NCBI GenBank assembly: GCA_963829485.1 | Contig: CAWHIK010000010.1 | Location: 669,206-733,205 of the forward strand | Reading direction: 5' to 3' | Source of the DNA: JBGPQJ01 sp963829485 | Lineage (GTDB): Bacteria; Chloroflexota; Anaerolineae; Anaerolineales; Villigracilaceae | Length of the DNA stretch: 64,000 nucleotides | Shown: positions 28,633 through 35,937 of the stretch, one piece after another | How positions within the stretch are numbered: position 1 is the stretch's first letter | How the letters are laid out: each line of letters opens with the position of its first letter | The notes under the pieces: generated by a model | Databases searched by the model: none | Told to the model about the DNA's origin: nothing | The model's input: the letters and a program-made list of their open reading frames with translations, nothing else | Program-made: the position numbers and the translations under genes

Positions 28633-29598
28633 ATGGGACGCTACGTCATTTTTCTAGTGGTACTGATGGGATCTGCAGCCCTGGTGGGATGCGGAACGAC
28701 TCCGTCACAGGTACCTCCGCCACCCTGGATGGTGGGAACACCCTCACCTTCGCCGGATTCCGTTATCGTGATTCCAACCGAGGCGACAATCCCAATTCCA
28801 ACGGAGATTGCGTCTCCGACTGCATCTCCCTCATCCACGCCCGAACCTATCCCTTCGGTAACGGACACAGTTGAACCCGCTACACCCGAATCCACTGCAA
28901 CAGAATCCCCTGAAGCGGTTGCAGTCCCAACGGTCGATCCATTTGCGGCAGCGATACAGATCTTTGCTCCCGGTCCCATGTCGAAGGTGTCATCGCCCAT
29001 CGACCTGCGCATGTACATCGCTCCTCGTGCGACTGGTTTGACCAGCGTCGAACTGTATGGTGAGGACGGCAGGCTGATGGCACGCAACCTGCTCAGGTCT
29101 GTAAATTATAATGATCAGTTCGATAAGGTCATTGTGGAGCTTCCGTTCGAAACGAATGCTGCCGCCGAGTTGGGTCGTTTACAGATCAGCACCACGGACG
29201 AGTATGGGAATGTCCAGGCGGTAAAGTCCTTGCATCTCATGCTGCTCTCCGTGGGATCTTCCATCATCACAAATCCAGAATACTTGCGCGAGAGCGTTGC
29301 CCTTGTCGAACCGCCTCTTCAGCACTATATCACCGGGGGGAAGGTCATAGTGCAGGGCAAAATGCAGGTGTTCAATGACCTTCCGGTTATTCTTGAGCTG
29401 GTTGGGCGGGAGGGGCAGATCGTCGGTTCGCGAATTATTGCGCCAGGTCTTCCTGATGGAAATTATTACGGGATCAATACCGATATCCCGTATCAAGTAA
29501 CGCAATATACGCCTGTTCGTCTCGTGATCCGGCAATCAGACAGCCGTATTCAGGGTCCTTACTACCTTTACAGCCAGGAGCTTTTCCTCAGCCCTTGA
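28633..29598 (+). CDS. Lipoprotein of unknown function with Pro/Thr/Ser linker
   Basis: Protein of 321 residues with lipobox LVGC (Cys20). A low-complexity Pro/Thr/Ser/Glu linker (about residues 25-105) is followed by a beta-rich globular domain beginning near IQIFAPGPMSKVSSPIDLRMYI, which resembles Ig-like envelope domains. I do not recognise a family with confidence. Predicted to be surface-exposed on the outer face of the membrane. Confidence 0.75.
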   Translation: MGRYVIFLVVLMGSAALVGCGTTPSQVPPPPWMVGTPSPSPDSVIVIPTEATIPIPTEIASPTASPSSTPEPIPSVTDTVEPATPESTATESPEAVAVPTVDPFAAAIQIFAPGPMSKVSSPIDLRMYIAPRATGLTSVELYGEDGRLMARNLLRSVNYNDQFDKVIVELPFETNAAAELGRLQISTTDEYGNVQAVKSLHLMLLSVGSSIITNPEYLRESVALVEPPLQHYITGGKVIVQGKMQVFNDLPVILELVGREGQIVGSRIIAPGLPDGNYYGINTDIPYQVTQYTPVRLVIRQSDSRIQGPYYLYSQELFLSP

Positions 29599-29622
29599 CG
29601 GGCGGTGTGATTCGAGTATAAT
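29595..29622 (+). promoter_or_regulatory. Sigma-70-type promoter of the tRNA gene
   Basis: TTGACG and TATAAT separated by 16 bp, ending 20 bp before the tRNA. The -35 box overlaps the last codon of the upstream lipoprotein. Confidence 0.8.
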
Positions 29623-29641
29623 TCGCGGGCTATATAACCGA

Positions 29642-29713
29642 TGCGGGGTAGAGCAGTGGCAGCTCGTCGGGCTCATAACCCGGAGGTCAGTGGTTCAAAT
29701 CCACTCCCCGCTA
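29642..29713 (+). tRNA. tRNA-Met (CAT), initiator-like
   Basis: Cloverleaf with D-stem GAGC/GCTC, anticodon loop CTCATAA on a stem containing GGG/CCC, and T-stem AGTGG/CCACT around TTCAAAT. The three consecutive G-C pairs in the anticodon stem and an unpaired 1-72 position (T-T) are hallmarks of initiator tRNA. CCA is not encoded. It is flanked by its own promoter and terminator. Confidence 0.88.
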
Positions 29714-29722
29714 CTTTTCATC

Positions 29723-29750
29723 AACCATAGCTCGCAAAGCTATGGTTTTT
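29723..29750 (+). terminator. Terminator of the tRNA transcript
   Basis: A perfect 10-bp stem (AACCATAGCT and complement), loop CGCAA, followed by a T-run, 10 bp after the tRNA. Confidence 0.88.
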
Positions 29751-29796
29751 CGTTAACCCTCTTCAAGGTGATTATTGGCTTTTTGGACTATAGTGG

Positions 29797-30462
29797 TTAA
29801 GATAAGCGATCATTCCCCAATATCTTTTCCAGAAATCCTGGCTCAACCTGCAATAGACTGTCCACAATGTAGTCTGCCTGATGTAATTTTTCAGGTGAAT
29901 TTGTATTCGTTACGGCAAGGCAGAGCATCCCAGCCTGTTTAGCGGCTTCCACCCCGGGAACGGCATCTTCGATGACCAAACAATTAAGCGGAGGAATGCC
30001 AAGCGCTTCAGCCGAAGCCAGGAAAATATCTGGAGCTGGCTTTCCCAAGAGTGTGGCCCCCGAAACGAGCGCGTCGAAACTATCCCGTAAATTGAGTGCA
30101 TCAACCAACAGGTCAATATTTTCTTGCGGTGCCGACGATGCGATTGCCTGGCGAATCCCTTTTGATTTTAGAAAACTCAGAATTTCGACAACGCCGGGTA
30201 AAGGCCGGACTTTACCTTGAATGATCTCTCGAAATATTTTTTCTTTTTGGTTGCTAATGGTATTTTGGAACGCTTGGTCAGGCTCATCTCCCAATAGCAT
30301 TTTCAGGACACCTCTATTATTCATGCCAAAGGTCTCCTGGAAAAGTTCGCGTGAAAATGGGATATCGTACAGCGACAGAGTGTTTGACCATGACTGGTAA
30401 TGAAACTCGCCTGTATCCACTAACACGCCATCCATATCCCAAAGAACGCCTCGAATACCCAT
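29797..30462 (-). CDS. HAD-superfamily phosphatase, beta-phosphoglucomutase-like
   Basis: Protein of 221 residues with HAD motif I as WDMDGVLVDTGEFHYQSW, a helical cap (about residues 17-80), motif II SS in IASSAPQENI, motif III K in GKPAPDIFL and motif IV VIEDAVPGVEAA. This is the beta-PGM/phosphatase subgroup acting on small phosphosugars. The exact substrate is unknown. Confidence 0.88.
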   Translation of the reverse strand: MGIRGVLWDMDGVLVDTGEFHYQSWSNTLSLYDIPFSRELFQETFGMNNRGVLKMLLGDEPDQAFQNTISNQKEKIFREIIQGKVRPLPGVVEILSFLKSKGIRQAIASSAPQENIDLLVDALNLRDSFDALVSGATLLGKPAPDIFLASAEALGIPPLNCLVIEDAVPGVEAAKQAGMLCLAVTNTNSPEKLHQADYIVDSLLQVEPGFLEKILGNDRLS

Positions 30463-30648
30463 TTTACTGAACTCCTTGATGTTTGAACTGTGAATATTTT
30501 ATCAGGCAAGGATTTGTTCTCGGAAAACAAGTTGGTGCTTCATAAATTTCTCGAGCGGCTGTCTTCTTTATCCTCTGGCCGTATAATATGATTGTCAGAC
30601 TGCCTTTTCCTGTTATGTCTGGGCAGCCTTTGGATGAAAGGATGATCA

Positions 30649-31635
30649 ATGAAAGCAGCCTATTACGAACGCACCGGCCAGGCGAGCGATGTTTTATTGA
30701 TGGACGAGTTTCCAACCCCAACGCCGGGTCCCGGAGAAGTTCGGGTCAAAGTGTCCTGGTCAGGGGTGAACCCGTCAGATGTTAAATCCCGTGCCGGCAG
30801 CCGGACCAAGTCTTTGCCGTTCCCGCGCATCATCCCTCACAGTGATGGATCAGGGATCATAGATTTGGTGGGACCGGATATCGCTCCCGCACGTATCGGC
30901 GAGCGCGTATGGACTTGGAATGCCGCCTGGATGCGCCCGTTCGGCACTGCGGCACAATATGTTGTTTTGCCATCCCATCAGGCCGTACCGCTCCCGAAAA
31001 ACATTGACCTCGCTGTCGGGGCCTGCCTGGGCATACCCGCCTTGACGGCTTACCATGCAGTGACTATGGATGATGGGGTTGCCAATAAGAATGTCCTGGT
31101 GACGGGAGGCGCGGGGGCGGTCGGACATTATGCCATTCAGTTTGCGAAAATTAAAGGCGCAAAGCAAGTGATTGCGACTGTTAGCGGACCGGAGAAAGCT
31201 TCCCTGGCTCGAAAGGCGGGGGCAGACATCGTTTTAAATTACAAGTCGGATGATATTGTTGTGGCCATTAACGATGCCACAGCAGGGCAGGGGGTTGATC
31301 GCATCATTGAAGTCGATTTTGCTTCCAATGTCGAACAAGATATCGCTGTCTTGCGATCTGGTGGAGAAGTGATCGTCTACGGCAGTGGTGCGCCGGAAAT
31401 TAGTGTGCCGTTTTCCCCTGCAATTCGCAAGGGAGTCCGGGTGGCTTTCTTCATTGTGTATAGCCTGGATCTTGATGTGCGCGAACACGCTATCGCAGAT
31501 CTGACGAAGATGTTGGAAGGAAATCTCTTGAGCCATAACATAGCAGCCCGTCTCCCGCTTGCCCAAATCGCCGAAGCCCACGACCTGGTAGAAAGCGGAC
31601 GTGCCGTTGGGAATGTCGTCCTTGAGATCGAGTGA
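30649..31635 (+). CDS. Zn-independent MDR oxidoreductase (quinone reductase-like)
   Basis: Medium-chain dehydrogenase/reductase of 328 residues. The GroES-like N-terminal domain contains GVNPSDVKSRAG, followed by the NADPH-binding Rossmann domain with LVTGGAGAVGHYAIQFAK and AGADIVLNYKSDD. The zinc-binding Cys set is absent, as in quinone oxidoreductases. It ends with the catalytic-domain helix AEAHDLVESGRAVGNVVLEI, partly quoted as EAHDLVESGRAVG. A TATAAT lies at 30582-30587, about 60 bp upstream. Confidence 0.9.
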   Translation: MKAAYYERTGQASDVLLMDEFPTPTPGPGEVRVKVSWSGVNPSDVKSRAGSRTKSLPFPRIIPHSDGSGIIDLVGPDIAPARIGERVWTWNAAWMRPFGTAAQYVVLPSHQAVPLPKNIDLAVGACLGIPALTAYHAVTMDDGVANKNVLVTGGAGAVGHYAIQFAKIKGAKQVIATVSGPEKASLARKAGADIVLNYKSDDIVVAINDATAGQGVDRIIEVDFASNVEQDIAVLRSGGEVIVYGSGAPEISVPFSPAIRKGVRVAFFIVYSLDLDVREHAIADLTKMLEGNLLSHNIAARLPLAQIAEAHDLVESGRAVGNVVLEIE

Positions 31636-31719
31636 TGCGGTAATTCCAGACCGCCATCTCTCTTTTTTTTGTGAGAAGGATGGCGATCACCCGTTTCATA
31701 AATTAAGTTGAAAAATGGA

Positions 31720-31764
31720 AACTGCAAAAACGAGCCTCAAAAGGCTCGTTTTTGCAGTTTTTGG
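31720..31764 (+). terminator. Strong intrinsic terminator
   Basis: A perfect 17-bp stem (AACTGCAAAAACGAGCC and complement) with the 6-nt loop TCAAAA, followed by TTTT. It separates the MDR gene from the microcompartment operon. Confidence 0.92.
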
Positions 31765-31827
31765 CTTTATTCAGCATGACGAATGTCATAAAAAAAGCGA
31801 TATTCTTCCCGATTCTGTAAAAAATAC

Positions 31828-31855
31828 TTGACAACCTATTAAAAATCGATAAAAT
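31828..31855 (+). promoter_or_regulatory. Promoter of the microcompartment operon
   Basis: Consensus -35 TTGACA at 31828-31833 and -10 TAAAAT at 31850-31855 with 16-bp spacing, about 98 bp upstream of the first BMC-locus gene. The -10 box lies inside the first of two palindromes, implying repression by a bound regulator. Confidence 0.8.
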
Positions 31856-31879
31856 TATCATAGTGTGATAAATTTATCA
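31847..31879. promoter_or_regulatory. Twin palindromic operators overlapping the BMC promoter
   Basis: Two related palindromes: CGATAAAATTATCA at 31847-31860 and TGATAAATTTATCA at 31866-31879 (the second perfect), with centres 19 bp apart, close to two helical turns. The first covers the -10 box. A dimeric or tetrameric repressor is likely. The SorC-type regulator at about 44.9 kb is the obvious local candidate, but this is inference. Confidence 0.7.
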
Positions 31880-31953
31880 TATCCAATTACCCCTAAGAAA
31901 AATATCTTTTTCGGATTTCCAAGATAAACGCAACAATTGAGGTCAAGAAAACT

Positions 31954-33039
31954 ATGAGTGAAACACCCCTGCTCCAAATCGCCATGGATTACACCTCTCT
32001 ATCCAAAGCATTGGTCATGGCAGCCTTGGTAGCTCCCGAAGTGGACATCATTGAAATTGGCACGCCGCTCTGCAAAGCTGCCGGCGTCGAGGCAATCCGG
32101 GCCATGCGAGAGATATGTCCAGACAAACTTATCCTGGCAGATTTCAAAACCCCCGATGTCGGCGGACTTGAAGCGACGATGGCCTTTGACGCAGGTGCGG
32201 ACATGATGACGGTGATCGGCGGTGCTGCGATAGCCACGGTGGAGCAGGCGCTTGCGGTTGCCCGAAAGAGGGGCAAGGAAATGTTGATGGAGCTTACGGG
32301 AGTCCGCGATATTCTGGCGAGGGCAACCGAATGGCGCCAGATCGGCATCAACCGCATCGTTTACCACCGCGAGTGGGATGCCCAGTCAGCCGGCCGCGAA
32401 TGGACGGAAGAGGACAAAGACATCATCCGCAAGTTGATCGCTATGGGTTATAAGGTTACAGTTACAGGCGGAATGACGAATGAACTTCTCCCATTTTTCG
32501 CCGATCTGCCAATATCCGTTCTGATCTGCGGGCGTGGCATCCGCGAGGCTGCTGACCCTCGGGCTGCTGCTCACCAGATGCGTGTCGCTCTCCATGATTT
32601 GTGGTCGAAATCCTCCCCCGGCGGTTCCACTTCAGGCACCGGAGGGTCAGGGTCGGCCATGGTTGATCTTGCGGCCAAGGCAATTCGTTGGGGCGTGAGC
32701 GAAATGGGATTGTCATTGGTCATCGACGGGCGCGAATGCCCCGGTTGCGATTCTCCGAGTCGTTTCTGCCTGGGGACACAAACCGATATCCAGTGCCCGG
32801 GCAATTTAAAATCCGATGATGTGGTCAGGGGAATTGCGCAGATCGTCCATGCAGATAAAGCTTTCGGACGGATATCAGAAAACACTTTTTTCATCGATCC
32901 AACGCACCTGAGCGACATTTCGCGCAATCGGGTGATCGACTTATTGAACGCCACCGGAGCTGCTTTTCGGAATTTGGGCTACCCGGTTGATGTCAATGCG
33001 GGCATTAAAGCCGCGAATCAAGTGCTCGGACTATCCTAG
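31954..33039 (+). CDS. KGPDC/hexulose-phosphate synthase family enzyme with Cys-containing C-terminal domain
   Basis: Protein of 361 residues. Residues 1-217 form an orotidine-decarboxylase-superfamily barrel with D12, E34 and the D63-x-K65-x-x-D68 catalytic motif (LADFKTPDVGG). The YHREWDAQSAG segment (137-147) is typical of 3-keto-L-gulonate-6-P decarboxylase. A Gly/Ser linker (about 221-234) leads to an extra domain with C262, C265, C272 and C281 that I do not recognise. KGPDC yields L-xylulose-5-P, and both downstream epimerases are encoded here. The related HPS reaction is plausible because a 6-phospho-3-hexuloisomerase is also present. First gene of the shell operon, so probably shell cargo. 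Confidence 0.85.
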   Translation: MSETPLLQIAMDYTSLSKALVMAALVAPEVDIIEIGTPLCKAAGVEAIRAMREICPDKLILADFKTPDVGGLEATMAFDAGADMMTVIGGAAIATVEQALAVARKRGKEMLMELTGVRDILARATEWRQIGINRIVYHREWDAQSAGREWTEEDKDIIRKLIAMGYKVTVTGGMTNELLPFFADLPISVLICGRGIREAADPRAAAHQMRVALHDLWSKSSPGGSTSGTGGSGSAMVDLAAKAIRWGVSEMGLSLVIDGRECPGCDSPSRFCLGTQTDIQCPGNLKSDDVVRGIAQIVHADKAFGRISENTFFIDPTHLSDISRNRVIDLLNATGAAFRNLGYPVDVNAGIKAANQVLGLS

Positions 33040-33052
33040 GAGGTAGGAAAAT

Positions 33053-33415
33053 ATGGCTACGACAAAACTTCAAATGACAGCTTTGGGAATGGTCGAAACA
33101 AGGGGGCTGGTGGCTGCGATCGATGCGGCAGATGCAATGTTGAAAACAGCCCATGTGTCGCTGACCGGCCAGGAAGAGATTGGCGGGGGCTACACCACCA
33201 TCTTTGTTCGCGGCGAGATCGGCGCCGTGCGGTCGGCAGTGGATGCGGGTGCTGCGGCTGCCAAGCGGGCTGGGGAATTGGTGGCGGTGCATGTGATCGC
33301 CCGTCCTCAGGAAGCGCTCGAGCCGTTGCTGCCGCGAGGCGTGCAGACTCAGAGCAGCCAACCAACCGCTCCTGCCAAGCGGCCTTCCAGGTCACAAGGC
33401 AAGAAGACCAGCTAA
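33053..33415 (+). CDS. BMC-H microcompartment shell hexamer protein 1
   Basis: Protein of 120 residues. A single BMC domain (residues about 7-90) has ALGMVETRGLVAAIDAADAM, an EIGGGYTTIFVRGEIGAV core and AKRAGELVAVHVIARP. A basic, Pro/Ser-rich tail follows. Homologues (CcmK, PduA, EutM) form hexameric tiles with a central pore. It follows the decarboxylase by 13 bp with AGGAGG upstream. Confidence 0.95.
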   Translation: MATTKLQMTALGMVETRGLVAAIDAADAMLKTAHVSLTGQEEIGGGYTTIFVRGEIGAVRSAVDAGAAAAKRAGELVAVHVIARPQEALEPLLPRGVQTQSSQPTAPAKRPSRSQGKKTS

Positions 33416-33445
33416 CCGGCAGCCGACCGAACGGAGGAAACCGCA

Positions 33446-34060
33446 ATGCAACTACGAACTTACTTACTGATCGACCAGATGCAGCCGCAGTATGGCGCAC
33501 TGACGGGCAAGACGATGCAAGGCGAAATTCCGGTGGAAGGGATGGCAGAGGTCTACATCGAGACTGCGCCGGCATCGGATATCTACAAGGTCATGGATAT
33601 TGCTTTGAAGACGACCGATGTGCGAGCAGGTGCGCTGGCGGTCGAACGCGAATATGGTTCACTGGAGATCCATTCCTATCACCAGGAATCAGTATTGGTG
33701 GCGGGACGCCAGGCACTGGACGCATTGGGGCTGACAGAAAGCGACCGGATGAAACCGGAAATTTTGTCAGCTCTTTTGATTTCGCGAGTCGACCCATTTC
33801 AGGCGCAGCTCATCAACCGGACATCCTTCGGTGGACTGTTGCTGGCTGGCCAGACCTTGTGTGTGCTGGAAGTGCTTCCGGCGGCGTACATCGTTCTTGC
33901 GGCAAACGAAGCAGAAAAAGCGGCGAACATCACATTGGTTAACTACACCCCACGAGGGCGTTCAGGACGGTTGTATTTTTCAGGAACGGATGCGGAAGTA
34001 CGCCAGGCGCGGGATGCAGCAATAAAATCGATAGAGGCATTGCCCGGACGCACAAAGTGA
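33446..34060 (+). CDS. BMC-T tandem-domain shell protein
   Basis: Protein of 204 residues with two fused BMC folds. The first (about 1-100) has PVEGMAEVYIETAPASDIYKVMD and ALAVEREYGSLEIHS. The second (about 105-200) has PAAYIVLAANEAEKAANITLV and GRLYFSGTDAEVRQARDAA. Trimers of this type form pseudohexameric tiles, some stacked with gated pores (CsoS1D-like). Its closest subtype cannot be set without a tree. Intact and closely spaced with its neighbours. Confidence 0.92.
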   Translation: MQLRTYLLIDQMQPQYGALTGKTMQGEIPVEGMAEVYIETAPASDIYKVMDIALKTTDVRAGALAVEREYGSLEIHSYHQESVLVAGRQALDALGLTESDRMKPEILSALLISRVDPFQAQLINRTSFGGLLLAGQTLCVLEVLPAAYIVLAANEAEKAANITLVNYTPRGRSGRLYFSGTDAEVRQARDAAIKSIEALPGRTK

Positions 34061-34072
34061 GAGGTGTGTAGC

Positions 34073-34408
34073 ATGCGAACCTTTTACACGGGAAGCGATA
34101 TCGAGGATATGTCTGCGAGGGGTGTTCGACAATTGGAGATCGGCTCGACCGTAGCTTTGACAGACGAAGCCAGGGAACGGGCAGAACAATTGGGCATTGC
34201 CCTGGTGATACCGGGCAGCGCTCCGACTGTCAAGCCGGCAGCGCCTGCGAAAGCCCCGGCTTTACCGAGCCGCCCAAAGGGCTGCCAGCACGGACCGTTG
34301 ACAGAGAAACCCAGCCGGAATGAAATCGTTGTTGCAAAACCCTCCGGAGGTCCGGTTGTGGAGCAGCTGGTGGAAGCGGTGAGTGCGCTCAAGAAGCGAG
34401 GAGGCTAG
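34073..34408 (+). CDS. Small BMC-associated protein with N-terminal docking-like segment and helical tail
   Basis: Protein of 111 residues between the BMC-T and BMC-P genes. The N-terminus (YTGSDIEDMSARGVRQLEIG then LTDEARERAEQLGIALV) resembles the short helix-strand module found at the start of several BMC accessory proteins such as EutQ-like ones. An Ala/Pro linker (about 47-70) leads to an amphipathic C-terminal helix, GPVVEQLVEAVSALKKRG, of the kind used as an encapsulation peptide. An adaptor or scaffold role is inferred. ATG 34073 is chosen over the GTG at 34064. Confidence 0.75.
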   Translation: MRTFYTGSDIEDMSARGVRQLEIGSTVALTDEARERAEQLGIALVIPGSAPTVKPAAPAKAPALPSRPKGCQHGPLTEKPSRNEIVVAKPSGGPVVEQLVEAVSALKKRGG

Positions 34409-34409
34409 G

Positions 34410-34700
34410 ATGCGTATCGCGAAAGTGGTGGGCGTGGCGGTGGCCACGGTCAAAGACCAGCGCCTGGAGGGGGGCAAGCTCTTGCTAGTGACAGATGCAG
34501 ACCCGGCGGGTAAGGCGCAAGGGCAACCATTCCTCGCCCTGGATACCGTCGGTGCAGGCGAAGGTGAACTCGTCGTGATCGTGGAAGGAAGCTCCGCGCG
34601 GATCGCAGCGGGAGATGCCAACCGGCCGGTGGATGCTGTCATCGTGGGAATATTGGACTCCTTACGGCATGACGGCCAGATGAAATACATCAAAAGCTGA
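34410..34700 (+). CDS. BMC-P (EutN/CcmL family) shell vertex pentamer protein
   Basis: Protein of 96 residues with the EutN/CcmL pattern: MRIAKVVGVAVATVKDQRLEG in part as RIAKVVGVAVATVKD, then K-L-L-L-V-T-D-A-D, ALDTVGAGEGELVVIVEGSSAR in part as DTVGAGEGELVVIVEGSSAR, and PVDAVIVGILDS. Pentamers of this family cap shell vertices, so the operon encodes all three shell classes. ATG 34410 starts one base after the upstream stop codon. Confidence 0.95.
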   Translation: MRIAKVVGVAVATVKDQRLEGGKLLLVTDADPAGKAQGQPFLALDTVGAGEGELVVIVEGSSARIAAGDANRPVDAVIVGILDSLRHDGQMKYIKS

Positions 34701-34725
34701 CTCAGTGATTTAGGAGAAAAATACT

Positions 34726-35028
34726 ATGGCTAAAGATACAGTGGAAGTGATCGGAACACAAGCCTTGGGCCTGATCGAGACGCGCGGACTGGTGGCGAGT
34801 ATTGAAGCCGCCGACGCGATGGTCAAAGCCGCCAACGTGACCCTGCTGGCCAAGCGGGCGATCGGTGGGGGTTACGTGACGGTGATGGTTCGCGGAGATG
34901 TCGGCGCGGTAAAGACTGCCCTGTCGGCCGGCCGCGAGGCAGCAGGACGGATTGGCGATGTTATTTCGGTGAGACTCGATTCCGGGTCCGCATATGGATC
35001 TGGAGCTGTTACTGCCGCCGGCGGCTGA
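34726..35028 (+). CDS. BMC-H microcompartment shell hexamer protein 2
   Basis: Protein of 100 residues with one BMC domain: ALGLIETRGLVASIEAADAM, AIGGGYVTVMVRGDVGAV and a C-terminal SVRLDSGSAYGSG segment. It is clearly paralogous to the BMC-H at 33.1 kb, with different pore-lining and C-terminal residues, so the two may form tiles with different permeability. A Shine-Dalgarno (AGGAG) precedes the ATG. Confidence 0.95.
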   Translation: MAKDTVEVIGTQALGLIETRGLVASIEAADAMVKAANVTLLAKRAIGGGYVTVMVRGDVGAVKTALSAGREAAGRIGDVISVRLDSGSAYGSGAVTAAGG

Positions 35029-35048
35029 ATTATGAAAGGCGGCCGGGG

Positions 35049-35924
35049 ATGAGTGAACCGGTCAAGATGACGGTTGCACGATTGCAGCGGAAGAAGCGCA
35101 GCGGCGAAAAAATCACGCTGCTGACCGCTTACGATTTCCCGATGGCCAAATTCATTAATTTGGCCGGGGTGGACGTAGTGCTGGTCAGCGATGCCGTGGG
35201 TACCGTGGGGTTGGGCAGACCGGAAGCGGTCTCGGTCAGTGTGGAAGAGATGATCTACCATACCCAGGCAGTCGCTCGAGGCGCGGGAACCACGATGGTG
35301 TTGACCACGATGCCGTTTGGTTCGTACGAAACTGTGGATCAGGCAGTAGCTACCGGGGTGCGATTGATGAAGGAAGGTCACGCCGATGGCATCCATATGG
35401 AAGGGACTGCCGCCGATGCGCCTAAAGTGAAGGCATTGGTCCATGCGGGCGTGCCGGTCATGGGACATCTCGGCGTCACCAAGCAGAAGATCGTGCGCAC
35501 CGGGGCGATCCAAATTCAGGGCCGGACTGCGGCGAGTGCTGCGTCGGCTGTGGCGGATGCTGTAGCGCTGGCGAATGCCGGCGCTTTTGCGTTGATCCTC
35601 GAGTGCATCCCTGATCGGCTGGGGGACATCATCACCCGCAGCCTGGAGATTCCGACGATCGGCATCGGTGCCGGGAAGGGATGCGATGGTCAGGCGTTGG
35701 TGACTCAGGACATGCTGGGAATGTTCAAAGAGATGTCGCCGCGTTTTCTCAAGGTTTACCTGGACCTCACTCAAATCATTGTGACTGGATTGACACAGTT
35801 CCGCACGGAAGTGGAAAAAGGACAATTTCCGGGACCTGAACATACTTATACGATTGAAGATGAAGAATTGGGCAAATTGCTGACCCAACTGCAAAGCAAA
35901 GCTATCCAACACGAATCCAGATAA
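35049..35924 (+). CDS. Divergent PanB-family (ketopantoate hydroxymethyltransferase-like) aldolase
   Basis: Protein of 291 residues with the PanB barrel: TAYDFPMAKF, GVPVMGHLGVT, LILECIPD and PTIGIGAGKGCDGQ. The Mg-ligand Asp of the first site is kept (LVSDAVG). The second ligand, Asp84 of E. coli PanB in ADLPF, is Thr here (TTMPFGSY), and the active-site Lys of VKIEGG is His (IHMEGT). Glu114 and Glu181 equivalents remain. It sits inside the shell operon, so it probably acts on another 2-oxoacid or aldehyde, or has lost the standard reaction. Housekeeping pantothenate synthesis is unlikely. Confidence 0.85.
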   Translation: MSEPVKMTVARLQRKKRSGEKITLLTAYDFPMAKFINLAGVDVVLVSDAVGTVGLGRPEAVSVSVEEMIYHTQAVARGAGTTMVLTTMPFGSYETVDQAVATGVRLMKEGHADGIHMEGTAADAPKVKALVHAGVPVMGHLGVTKQKIVRTGAIQIQGRTAASAASAVADAVALANAGAFALILECIPDRLGDIITRSLEIPTIGIGAGKGCDGQALVTQDMLGMFKEMSPRFLKVYLDLTQIIVTGLTQFRTEVEKGQFPGPEHTYTIEDEELGKLLTQLQSKAIQHESR

Positions 35925-35937
35925 GGAGGAATAGATT

